The notes below the pieces were generated by a model, which was not told where the DNA came from, made no database searches, and saw only the letters and a program-made list of their open reading frames with translations. A stretch of 64,000 bases of DNA. Origin: Aurantiochytrium sp. KH105. Lineage: Eukaryota; Sar; Bigyra; Thraustochytrida; Thraustochytriidae. Shown here piece by piece: positions 38,801 to 48,915 of this stretch. Position 1 is the first letter of the stretch; every line of letters starts with the position of its first letter. Position numbers and translations under genes: made by a program. The stretch lies in the NCBI GenBank assembly GCA_003116975.1, contig BGKB01000200.1, positions 5,858 to 69,857 on the forward strand, written 5' to 3'.

Positions 38801-41800
38801 TTGTGTCATGGTGTTAACGTACTCAAGCTCCTCGAGTGTACTGTTTTCTACGAGCGCACCAGCCATGGCTTCAGCGCCATGTGGACCGATAAGGTTCTCA
38901 GAGAGACTGCAGTCATTTGTAAAGAACCAGGTTGGCAAAAACACAGAAAATTGAACGTTTTGAAGGTTCATCTTCGTAAGTTCCTATTTGCCCCTAATAC
39001 AAGCGCCTTTCCGAATCCAACGTACTTTAACGACTGCAGAGAATTGTTTGTTGCGAGCGCTTTCGCAATCTCATTCGCGCCGTCGTCCCCAATCGCATTG
39101 TTTTGAAGACTGGACGCGATAAGCGGTTTGTGAAGTTGTTACAAAAAAAGATAAGCAAGTGCTGGTCAGTTTTACACAGTGCCGACACCCTGGACCCGCC
39201 ATGCCAACGTACTGTAGCGTCACGAGGGACTTGATCTGAGCGAGTGCCCCTGCCAGCAGAGAAGCGCCATCATTTCTGATGTTGTTGTGAGATACACTGT
39301 GAATTGCGACACCAAGCGCGGGTCGGGAAGAAATAGTTTATGAACATGCTCGTCAGCTAAGCACATCTTGATCCTTTTGCCATCATCATAAATACTTACT
39401 CCAGAAAGTGTAGCGTTGTGTTCTCCGTGAGAGCGCTCGCAAGATATCTTGCGCCAGCCATACCGACTCTGTTCTTTGCAAGACTATCAAGATGAGGAGT
39501 GTTTTGATCGACATAAAAAGCCCGCGGAATTCCACACCAGATCATATCACGACGAATAATCATTTTTCGACGAGTATCGAGTGATCGTCAGTCATACTCG
39601 CTTCTTGAGTACCGCCATGTTTGTATAATAGAACTTACTCTAGCGCCTGTAATGATTCGCTCTTGGCAAGCGCATTTGCTAGCTGTTCAGCGCCATCCTC
39701 CGTGATGTCGTTGCTACGAAATCTGCGTGATTTTGCGTGATACGGATTCATGAACACGCGAGGAAAAGCCACATGGAGTCGTGAATACATCTTCGTTAGT
39801 CCATGCTTCTCCTTCCTCGCGCAATGCTCACTCGCCAATACTTACTTCAGTGTGTGCAGCGACTTGTTCTTCAGTAGTGCGCCCGCCACAGCCACAGCGC
39901 CTACGTTGCCAATCTTGTTCCTTGTAATACTGCGCACCACATCAAGATTTTGCATTTGGTTTGGAAATTGTGAGACTCCTTGCATTCAATGTGCCCCAAA
40001 TTGTCTTGGTATCACTTACTCTAGGAACAACAGCGACTTGTTCTCCTCCAGTGCGCTGGCCACATGCACAGCGCCATCATCGCCAATGGAATTCCATCCC
40101 AGACTGGGCTTGCCAAATAAAAGAAAACACCACCAACGTGCGCATATTTGGAAGTCGTTTTGCCATACATACTTGTCAGCCTTCTTCGAATCATACACGC
40201 CTCATTCTCGATGATGTGGTTCTTACTTGAGCAACTCCAGCACTTTCGAGTTCACGAATGCTTCCGCTATCTCCTTGGCGCCATAAGCGCTGATCCTGTT
40301 CTTCTGAAGGCTGCGCTTGGCCATGGAGAGAGGTCAAATAACAATAGCACCGCGAGGAAAAAGCATTGTTGTATATGTGTCCAATAGTGAGTCTCATTGC
40401 TCAACTACAACGATCTGTTTCTACTTACTCGAGAGAACACAGCGTTGTGTTCGCGGCAAGCGATCTGGCCATTGCCGCGGCGCCACCGTCACCGATACGG
40501 TTCCAGCCAAGACTGCATTTACGTGACGACGAGCAGCAAGTTGCCAAATACAGTGCCATTAATTGCTTCGTCGTCAGTCATCGGGATTTCGCGCACTTTC
40601 TCGCTTCTCATGATCACCTACTTGAGCGTCAATAGGGACTCATTTTTCTCGAGCATATCCGCTACAGCCTTGGCGCCAATGTGACCTATCTCGTCAGCCC
40701 CAAGACTGCGCTCATTTAATCAATTGCAGTTTTATGCAAGTACGAAACACCACAGAAATTCATGTCAGTCTTTCTTTGTCTTTTGCAAAACGCTTTTTAC
40801 CGTTCTCACCACATACTTCAAGTTCTGCAGCGACTTGTGCTCGGCAAGCGCGCATGCCACGGCCTCAGTACCACTATCGCCGATGCCATTCTTGGAAAGA
40901 CTGAGAGGGTGATTATAAAGTAGATAAGTGACCACGTTTCATTGCGTAAGTTGGTTTGTTCATGCAACAAAAAATCTATCTTCGTGATTCTCCGTTATTT
41001 TCCTCGAAACTTACTTCAGAGAATGGAGCTGTGGGTAATTAGCCAGGCTCTCCGCTATTTTTTTGGCGCCTTGTGGGCCGATGCCATCACCAGATCGACT
41101 ACACTCATCGAAATAAAACATAAGGGAAGCAAGCACCAATGTCGACAGTGGTGCGTAAGTAAAAGTTTGCAGCATGTTAGTTCACTTCGACCGTACTTAA
41201 GCGAAAATTTCAACGCAACGTACTCCAATTCTTTCGCAGCCTCAAATTCATCTTGCTTCTGGGCTGCAATCGTTGCGCGCTCTTCGGGTCCCAATCCTGA
41301 GCCCGCCTGGGCTCTTACGCCCGCTTGGCCTTCGGAGCTCCTGTGAGCATCTGAGTCTGCTTGCGCAATGAAGTCATCGTCGCGCAAGCGGTGATACATG
41401 GAATTCCTCCTGTAGTATTCGCAAACGTTGATGAAAAGTTAAATATAATCCCAATTGCTCATCGTTAATAATTCTGACTTCTCCTCCAATTGAAACTACA
41501 CATACCTGTTTTTCCTTATCAGTGCGTATATTTTGTGCAACCAGTGTCTGCTGATATTGTTTTCACGAAGGCTGCTCTCGTTTAAAAAATTGGTGCAAAC
41601 GTGCACATAAATGACGAACAGGGAGGTGGCCACAAAAAATTGTTCGCCTTTAATTTAGTTCTCCTCGCTTCCCAAATGCGGTTTTTCTTCCTCACTCCCA
41701 ACTTACTCAAGCGTCTGCAGCGAGGTGTTCTCCTTGAGCGCATTTGTTAATGCTACTGCGCCAGCATCGCCAACTTGGTTGCCCCAAAGACTGCGATTGT

Positions 41801-43067
41801 GCATTTTAATGGCAAATTGAAAACGTAAGAGCATGCATGGTCGCATGATCGAAGAAAGAGACGAACAATCATAGCATCACGTATTGGGTTGGATGATTTG
41901 TACCATTGCAAGTTGGTCAGTCTTTTTCGTTCATTGCAAGCTTTCTTTGCTTTCTTTGCTTTTCCCGCGTGCAACTTACTAAAGCCGCCGCAGCGACTTG
42001 TTCTCCTTTAGCGCATTCGCCAGTGCTGTCGCGCCATCGTCGCCAATTTGGTTCCACCGAAGGCTGCGATTGTGCATTGTATGGGCAAATTGAAAACGCA
42101 AAAGCATGCATGGCAGCATGATCGAAGAAAGAGACGTACAATCATAGCATCACGTATCGAGGTTGGATGATTTGTAGCATCGCGAGCTGGTCAGTCGTCT
42201 TCGTTCATTGCAAGCTTTCTTTGCTTTTCCCGCGTGCAACTTACTATAGCGACTGCAGCGACTTGTTCTCCTTTAGCGCATTCGCCAGCGCTGTCGCGCC
42301 ATCATGGCCAATTTGGTTGCTGTCGAGACTGCGTTGATTTTCAAATTTTTGACGAAGTGAAAACGTAAAAGCATGCATGGCAGCATGATCGAAGAAAGAG
42401 ACGAACAATCATAGCATCACGTATCGAGGTTGGGTGATTTGTAGCATCGCGAGCTGGTCAGTCGTCTTCGTTCATTGCAAGCTTTCTTTGCTTTTCCCGT
42501 GTGCAACTTACTATAGCCACTGCAGCGACGTGTTCTCCTTTAGCGCAATCGCTAGCGCTGACGCGCCATCAACGCCAATTTCGTTGCTAAAAAGACTGTG
42601 TTGATTTTCATATTCATTTTTGTGAAAACGTAAAAGCATGCATGGCAGCATGATCATAGAAGGAGAAGATTAATCATTGCATCATGAACCGAGTTGGATG
42701 ATTTGTAACAATGCGAGCTGGTCAGTCATCTTCATTCTTGAAGAGCTTTCTTTGCCTCTCTTCAAGCTACTTACTAAAGCCTTTGCAAAGCTGTGTTTCC
42801 CTTGAGCGCATTTGCCAGCGCTGTCGCACCACCACGGTCAATTCTCTTATTCAAAAGACTACGATTGAACATTTCACAAAAAACAATGCGATCGGAAGAG
42901 CGATATTGGAAAAACATGACAGTGTTTGAGTCAGAATATACCACAAAGCATTGCAACGAGGCCCATTGGCAATTTGGAGTTGCTCGTTTTACTTACCGTA
43001 GGTAGGTCTCACCTTGTGACATTTGTCGGATTGCATCGGCAATCACGTCTTCATTGGAGGTAGACAT
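35818..43067 (-). CDS. LRR-linker-LRR-Roc-COR-TIR protein (ROCO family), 23 exons
   Basis: The model has 23 exons and 1504 residues. Minus-strand exons are 43067-42997; five 84-base LRR exons (ending 42775, 42512, 42245, 41980, 41707); 41571-41506 (LRR cap); 41409-41224 (62-residue linker). Fourteen LRR exons follow, ending 41015, 40817, 40622, 40429, 40227, 40020, 39846, 39639, 39400, 39213, 39026, 38823, 38630 (87 bases) and 38472, then the last exon 38410-35818. Every intron is phase 2 with GT(A/G)xGT donors and AG acceptors, and the total is divisible by three. LRRs are the 28-residue ribonuclease-inhibitor type (LGWNSIGDDGAVHVASALEE). The last exon has Roc P-loop GKAAAGKT (about 692-699), DYGGQE and GTFLD, then COR. 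The TIR-like domain (about 1348-1504) starts FDAFLGHAWG and has a Glu in CCMEF (about 1432) where NAD-cleaving TIRs carry theirs. The likely role is a GTP-switched sensor. Confidence 0.82.
41707..42858. repeat. tandem exon-plus-intron duplications within the LRR gene
   Basis: Five consecutive LRR exons recur with spacing of 273, 265, 267 and 263 bases. Introns share long near-identical stretches: AAGCATGCATGGCAGCATGA, CAATCATAGCATCACGTAT, GAGCTGGTCAGTCGTCTTCG and TTCATTGCAAGCTTTCTTTG recur. The copies around 42064-42244 and 42329-42511 differ at only a handful of positions over about 140 bases, so these units duplicated recently, introns included. Confidence 0.88.
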
Positions 43068-43975
43068 TTCGACCAAAAACGTATGAGACCTTGCCTTACG
43101 CGTATCAACGATCTTGTTTCTCTGCAGCGATTAGTGAATAGAAAAGGCAAGCAAGCTTTTGGCGTGTAACTCGCGGGCTCTGCAAGCTCGCAAGTATGCA
43201 GACTTTCGAGTTCGAGCACGTGTGCTTGGCTTCCCTGCAAAAGTAAACTTGATGCAGCTCACGTGTGTTGGCCCTGAGTCCGTGGCTGCAGCGCTGCAAG
43301 CGAGTGAGCGCCGGACGACCGTCCGCCCGGCAGGCTCTCCGGTAAGCCTTCGGCGGTCTCTCGTGCGCACGAGGGCCGCTCGATAATCGCGGACGCTGCA
43401 GGTTTGGACTCTTCTATCTTGTTCATCTTGCCCCGCCCAAAGTAAGTCCGAAGGAAGAAGCCAAAAGTAAGCTCGATTTCCCGAAGCAGATGGGAATGAG
43501 CAGTCTGCATCCTTTGGAGACAAGACCAACGAGAGACAAGCAAGGTCACCGCTAACCGCTCAGCCCTTTTCGAAGCGATCAGACAGACACTGCGCGTGCT
43601 GCCACAGAAGTGCTGTCTGACTGACCCGCCCATGATCTTCAGAGAGAGCACGTTCCGAGAGCGAGCGGTCTTCGTTCGCAAATCATCAATGGCATGGCAT
43701 GCATTTGGATGAATAAACTTGCGGGCAATCTTCGTGTCGCTTCTGGCTGGTGGCTGCTTTTCGGGCAAAGGTTCATGTGCTCTGGAAATGCACGTGAATG
43801 ATCCTCCTGGCGGAGCCCGGCAGAGCCGCAAGTCGCAGCCTCAGATGAATCCCGGACATCCTTGAAATCGCACGCGTCGTCATTCCTCGCGCATTCTCTC
43901 TCATCCAGAACCTCTTGAGCGGTGGTGCGTCAGGGAGCGCGCGGCAGGGCCGAGTAAGGGAAGGGAAGGATCAGG
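43068..43975. other. intergenic region between divergent LRR-Roc-COR-TIR and FSH-GTPase genes
   Basis: 908 bases with promoters of both genes. On the minus strand an acceptor-like CGCTGCAG at 43125-43132 opens a frame that runs into the ATG at 43067, so a 5' leader exon is possible. The 190-codon ORF at 43831-43259 (minus) has no domain and cannot be joined in frame to the LRR gene through its GTGAGC donor. Confidence 0.45.
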
Positions 43976-46798
43976 ATGGCGGCGGCGGGCGAGGGACTGC
44001 TGCGCGTGCTGTGTCTGCACGGGAGCAGCCAGACGAAGGAGATTCTGCGCGCGCGGCTCGGATGGCTCCCGAAAAAGGTGCGCAAGACGGCGGATCTGGT
44101 GTTTGTGGACGCGCCGCACGAGCTGCCGCTGCGCGAGGGCGACAGCGTCCCGACGCGTACGTGGTGGCGGCACCAGGCCGATGAGGAAGAGAAGACGCGC
44201 ACACTGCAGGAGTCTTTTTTCATGCTTGAAAAGGTTTGGAAAGAACAGGGTCCTTTCGATGGCATTATTGGCTTTTCCATGGGCGGCGCCGCCGCGGCGC
44301 GCATTGCCGCTAATCCCTCAAGATTTCCTGTAAGTAGATTTGTACCTCGCTGCGGAGAAACGATTGACTGACAAAGACGCCAATAACAGGGTTTGGAGTT
44401 TGTGATTCTGGGTGGCGCGCCATGCATGACGAGCATGGCATCCTTTTGGCAGGATGTCGAGCTTGCGGAAATGTCAATCCCTAGTTTGCACATTATGGGA
44501 CGTACAGATCGCGTTGTAGACCTTAGTTCGAGCAAGGAGCTTGCTGCCCGGTTTGTAAACGCCCAAATTTATGAGCACGATCAGGGCCACCTTATTCCGT
44601 CAAACGCACCGGCACGGAATCTCATCGTAGACTTTCTCAATGCGCAGCACGAGCGTATCATGGCCTCTTCGGCCCCGTTGGCTACTTCTACTCCCCCCCC
44701 TCCTCCTTCTCCACCATCGCCGAGCAAGGCAGCCGAGAAGCAGCAGCAAGCCTCGAAATCCAACGAGCCACCACCTCCGCCCACGTGCACATCAGATGAA
44801 GGTGCGGCGGAGCAGCGAGACGAGGTCGAGGCTCTCGAGTCCATCTATCCTGACACGATGAAAATCACCCGGCCGGCTGCGAGCGGCGCCGGAGCTCCTT
44901 GCGGTGCTCTAGCGTTCCGACTGGCATGCGAGGACTCCCCCCTTCACCAGAAACTCGAGCTCGTCGTAGATTATCCAGCCAACTACCCGGAGGAGGTACC
45001 TCGGGTACACATTGAACATTCGCTCGGAATGCTGCAATTCCCGCAGCGTGTCGAGACGGCGTTGCTGCAGCATGTGCGCGCCGAGCTCGATGAGCAGGCA
45101 GGCATGCCCTGTGTGTACACTGCAATTTCGGCTGCGGAAACGTGGCTTGAAGATCCGCAAAACATTGCTCTGCTTGACAAGGCGCGCGGTGAGTCAGATG
45201 CCAAGGCAAAAGCAGCTGCAGCCGCCAAGAGTGGCAAAGAGGATGAAGATGCAGCCGAGGACGAGGAAGAGGATGACATGCTGCCTGGCACGCGAAAAAT
45301 CTGGGAGGAAGAGCCCGAGGAGAGCGTTGAGAACGAGCTCGTAGAAAAGGCCACTAAAGAGGCATGCATTGAGGTCGCGCGACGGCAAAAGAATCCTGTA
45401 GAGGACGCTGGTCACGTGGCCAAGGGTCGAGGTGTGAGAAAGTTTGTCGTGGGACTTGTAGGCAAGCCCTCGGCAGGCAAATCTACCTTGTTCTGTTGTA
45501 CAACACGCCTGCAAACTCTCGCCAAGGTAGCGGCGCACCCTTTTACGACAATTGAGCCCAACTATGGTGTCGGATGGTGGGCCTCAAACGATGTGACTGA
45601 TCAGGCGACGGATCCGAGCGATGCTGCCTTCGAGACCGAGCATGGCCGCGACGGCCAAGGACGACGTCTGCTTCCGCTCCTCATCAAGGATGTCGCGGGG
45701 CTTATTCCTGGCGCATACAAGGGTCAAGGCAAGGGTAACAAGTTTCTTAATGACTTGTGCGACGCCGACGTTCTCATTCACGTTGTGGATGTATCTGGAT
45801 CCAGCGACCGCAATGGTGTGGCTGTGATGGATGATGTTCAATCTGCGTCAACTGCAGAGGAGGATATCAAGTGGGTGCGCGAGGAGCTGCATCGTTGGAT
45901 TTTTGGCAATGTCGTCGCCAAGTGGCGAGGCGTGGTGCGCGCGGCTCGCGCTCGTAACTCGGAACATGCGGCAGAAGACCGTCTGGTAGCCTTGCTCACG
46001 GGCTATCAAGGGCCGACGCGAAGCATTGTCACGGCTGCAGCGGCACGGAGCAAGCTCGATCCAATGATTGCGGAGCGCTGGAGTCGTGCTGATCTACACC
46101 GTTTCATTGCGCACTTTTTGAGCGTGCGCTTTCCCATGTGCTTGGCGCTCAACAAGTGCGACCGTCTCATTCTGAACCCCAAATTCGGTCAAGAGGTGGG
46201 CCTCGAAAAGCTGGAGCAAGCCAAGAAAGTTGCTCTCGAGCAGGGATACGTTGCCGTGCCTTGCTCTGCGATGCTCGAGACAAATTTGTTGTCGTTAGCG
46301 GGCGAGGGCAAGATCGAGTATGCCTTCGGCTCGAGCGCTTTTGCCGCTCCTGGGTACTTGCAAGAGAGCGTTTCCTCGTCAACGACAGACAGCAATGAAG
46401 CCAAGTTACGCAAGGAACTCCAAGCAGCTCGCAAGGTGATGGATTTATTTGGGTCGACAGGCGTTGTGGACTGCATCAGCTCTGCGGTCGCGCTCCGAGA
46501 ACCTACGCTGGTGTATCCTGTGACCGATCTCAAGTCTGGCAAGCGTCGCGAGTGTCTTCAGTCGCTCCCGGGTTCCACAGTAGACGACATCTTTTCTGCA
46601 CTTAAACACGGCGTCGTGGACAGTTTCCGACTCGAGGGTGACTTTATTCGCGCCGAAGGGACCACGCGCACTCCTGATGGCGCAACTCGTCTTGTTGGCA
46701 AGAATGCCGTTATGGACTCTTCGATTCAAGTCTTGCGGATTCTCACGAATCGCAAGGTTGCATGGCAGCATACAATCAAGCCCAAGTCTGGGCAATAA
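43976..46798 (+). CDS. fusion: FSH-type serine hydrolase, RWD domain and Obg/YchF-related GTPase
   Basis: Two exons, 43976-44329 and 44390-46798 (phase-0 intron, GTAAGT to AACAG), giving 920 residues. Residues 8-215 are an FSH1/DUF341 alpha/beta hydrolase: LRVLCLHGSSQTKEIL, nucleophile elbow GFSMGG with Ser101, the acidic residue in MGRTDRVVD and the His in HDQGHLIP, so the triad looks complete. After a Pro/Ser linker, residues about 270-390 form an RWD domain (DEVEALESIYPDTM, VDYPANYPEEVPRVHI). An acidic stretch follows. The GTPase then starts at RKFVVGLVGKPSAGKSTLF (P-loop G476-T), with AAHPFTTIEPNYGVGW, KDVAGLIPGAYKGQGKGNKF, and ALNKCDRL as G4. It ends in a TGS-like region (VAWQHTIKPKSGQ). 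The GTPase half resembles the fungal Ygr210 branch of the Obg/YchF family, implying a ribosome-linked role. The hydrolase substrate is unknown. Confidence 0.82.
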
Positions 46799-46940
46799 GA
46801 GCGTTGTGTCAAGGGTATCTTATATCGTTTCGTGCGGCTCTCGTGTGGCTTTGCATGCTTTTGCTTTTTTGTGCGCTTGCTGCTGATTTCGATAGATTGC
46901 TCGTTCTACGGGTGTTCTTAACAATGTTTTAGCTTGGCGT

Positions 46941-47141
46941 TCAAGAGTGGCGGTGGTCGTTTTCCTCCTGAAGATACTTTTGCAAGAGGTCAGCCTCGAT
47001 TCTTTTTCGTGCACGTCGCATGGCAGGTTCGAGCAAAACGTCCTTGAGTTCCCACTGCCAAAGTCGGGCTTCGCGAACGCGTTGCTCTGCTCTCTGCAGA
47101 GCAGCTTTCTCGCTCTCGGACGCTGCCGGTCGAGTGTCCAT
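46941..47141 (-). CDS. small charged helical protein, unknown
   Basis: This is a 66-residue ORF from the ATG at 47141 (MDTRPAASESEKAALQRAEQ). It is almost entirely predicted helix with a striking WQWELKDVLLEPAMRRARKR middle and an acidic-basic C-terminus. I recognise no family. It is supported as a gene by its compact clean start and by its head-to-head position with IMP4 (273 bases between start codons). It is also convergent with the FSH-GTPase gene 142 bases away. A longer ORF in the same frame reaches 47627 but would overlap the IMP4 coding sequence. Confidence 0.45.
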   Translation of the reverse strand: MDTRPAASESEKAALQRAEQRVREARLWQWELKDVLLEPAMRRARKRIEADLLQKYLQEENDHRHS

Positions 47142-47414
47142 CGCTGCCCCAGAATATTGACAAGTTGATGATGTGCTGGGACGGCGATTCCCCTTACTGT
47201 CATCGCCCGTTATGTATACAGTTACGTAAAAAGCGGTTACAAACCCAGGAAAGGTTTTGGGTGTCTGGACGGGGACCCCAAATTGCCGTCTCTTGAGTGG
47301 ACGTCGAGGCGACAGAACTCGAAGAAGAAGAGCGAGTGGCCCTCGGCTCAGAGCGCGCGCCGCGGAGGAGGACCTGGCCAAAGGGGGCGCGACAGAGAGC
47401 AGAGCGTAGCAAAG

Positions 47415-48302
47415 ATGTCGCTGCGCAAGCACATTCGTATGCGGAAGGAGTACATCTACCGCAAGTCGCTCGAGGGAAAGGACAAGGAGCAGTACGAGAA
47501 GAAGCGCCAGATTCGGGAGGCCCTTGCAGCTGGCAAGCCGATCCCCACGGAGCTGCGCGACGAGCAAGGCAAGCTTCGCCAGGAACTCGACAGAGATGAC
47601 GAATTCACCATCAAACCCAAGACGCACATGGATGACGAGTACGCGAACGCGGGCGTTCGAGACCCGAAAATCTGTGTGACTACCTCGTCAGACCCGAGCT
47701 CTCGCCTCAAACAGTTTGCCAAGGAGGTGCGTTTGATGTTTCCCAACTCGCAGCGCATCAATCGTGGTAATGTCAAGCTTGCAGAACTTGTAGATACATG
47801 CCGGTCCAACGACTTTACAGACATTGTCATTGTTCAGGAGCACCGCGGTGAGCCCGACGCCCTCGTTGTCTGCCATCTGCCGTATGGGCCGACCGCGACC
47901 TTTTCTCTTACCAACGCAGTCATGCGGCACGACATTGAGGATTGCGGCACCATGTCCGAGGCGTACCCGCACCTGATTTTTGACAACTTCAACACAGCAC
48001 TCGGGGAGCGTGTGTCAAACATTCTCAAGTACCTTTTCCCTGTACCCAAACCAGAGTCAACGCGCGTGCTTACATTTTCAAACAATCGCGACTTTATCTC
48101 CTTTCGCCATCACACATTTAAGAAACTCGGCGGCGAATCGAACACGGTAGACAAGGAGCATGTCGAGCTCAGCGAGGTTGGCCCGCGCTTTGAGATGCAG
48201 CTGTTTCAAATCAAGCTGGGTACTGTTGACGATCGTAATGCTGAGATGGAGTGGGTTCGCCATACGTACACCAACACGGCCAAAAAGCGGCGATTGCTGT
48301 GA
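47415..48302 (+). CDS. IMP4: U3 small nucleolar ribonucleoprotein IMP4 (Brix domain)
   Basis: This is 295 residues in one exon; human IMP4 has 291. The ATG at 47415 gives MSLRKHIRMRKEYIYRKSLE, close to the conserved IMP4 start; the frame is open upstream to 47283 but lacks homology. The Brix domain spans about residues 80-270: KICVTTSSDPSSRLKQFAKE, LMFPNSQRINRGNVKLAELV, VVCHLPYGPTATFSLTNAVM, PHLIFDNFNTALGERVSNIL, and RVLTFSNNRDFISFRHHTFK. It ends with the typical WVRHTYTNTAKKRRLL. IMP4 binds the U3 snoRNA-pre-rRNA duplex in the SSU processome in the nucleolus, with MPP10 and IMP3. Identification is firm. Confidence 0.97.
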   Translation: MSLRKHIRMRKEYIYRKSLEGKDKEQYEKKRQIREALAAGKPIPTELRDEQGKLRQELDRDDEFTIKPKTHMDDEYANAGVRDPKICVTTSSDPSSRLKQFAKEVRLMFPNSQRINRGNVKLAELVDTCRSNDFTDIVIVQEHRGEPDALVVCHLPYGPTATFSLTNAVMRHDIEDCGTMSEAYPHLIFDNFNTALGERVSNILKYLFPVPKPESTRVLTFSNNRDFISFRHHTFKKLGGESNTVDKEHVELSEVGPRFEMQLFQIKLGTVDDRNAEMEWVRHTYTNTAKKRRLL

Positions 48303-48915
48303 CTTTGCTGTAAACACTAAATTGCTCTCGTTTCGTCTCTTGCTTCGTACAATTTCCACTTGCATCGACCAACGTGGAAGACTCGTGCTCGCGCGTGTGC
48401 GAAAGAGTTCGCAAGCGTGCCTAGAGTTGCCAACACGGCAGGATATGTTTTTTTTTCTTCTAAAAGCGCGCTTTGACAGAACGATGACGATCACACCTTG
48501 TCCCCGTCAGTCAGTCAGTCAGTCAGTCAGTCAGTCAGTCAAAAGCCCGCTTGCTCTATGCCTTCCTATTCTTTTCTCTATGAAATAAAAGCCCCAAGCT
48601 GGTACATCAATACGCGTGGTGATCAAACAAAGCATCAAAGTCGTTGGTCCTTCGGCTGTAGATGAATTGCAATTTGAGCCAGGTTGAGCACGAAATTGTT
48701 GCTTTGGGGGTTGAAAGAAGGCGAGAAATAAGAAACCGTGTGTAGGCCTGCCTTTTCCAAATGATGTCAGAATTTTCGTCTCAATGGCTCATGGACTTGA
48801 CCATGCCAGGTTAAAAAAACAGCTTCGTACAGTAAAAGATGAAGGTAGATAGATAAGTGAAAGAAATTAGGTGGGGGAGAAAGACTCTCACGATGGGGGT
48901 TGCCTCTCACGCCAC
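48303..48915. other. intergenic region between convergent IMP4 and nitronate monooxygenase genes
   Basis: 613 bases of 3' flank for both genes. It includes a TCAG microsatellite and an AATAAA at 48584-48589 that could be a polyadenylation signal. No gene is seen. Confidence 0.5.
48507..48540. repeat. TCAG tetranucleotide microsatellite
   Basis: Eight and a half uninterrupted TCAG units downstream of IMP4. Confidence 0.95.

Noticed and set aside
41224-41399. separate gene starting at MYHRLRDDDF
   Set aside because: An acceptor at 41410 and the exon at 41506-41571 join in phase upstream, and the full 23-exon sum is divisible by three.
43259-43831. 190-codon minus-strand ORF upstream of the LRR gene
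   Set aside because: No domain; using its natural GTGAGC donor puts the next exon in a frame with an early stop.
48507-48540. CRISPR-like direct repeats
   Set aside because: This is a simple 4-base microsatellite with no spacers, in a eukaryotic genome; the same holds for the AAGC and GACA tracts.
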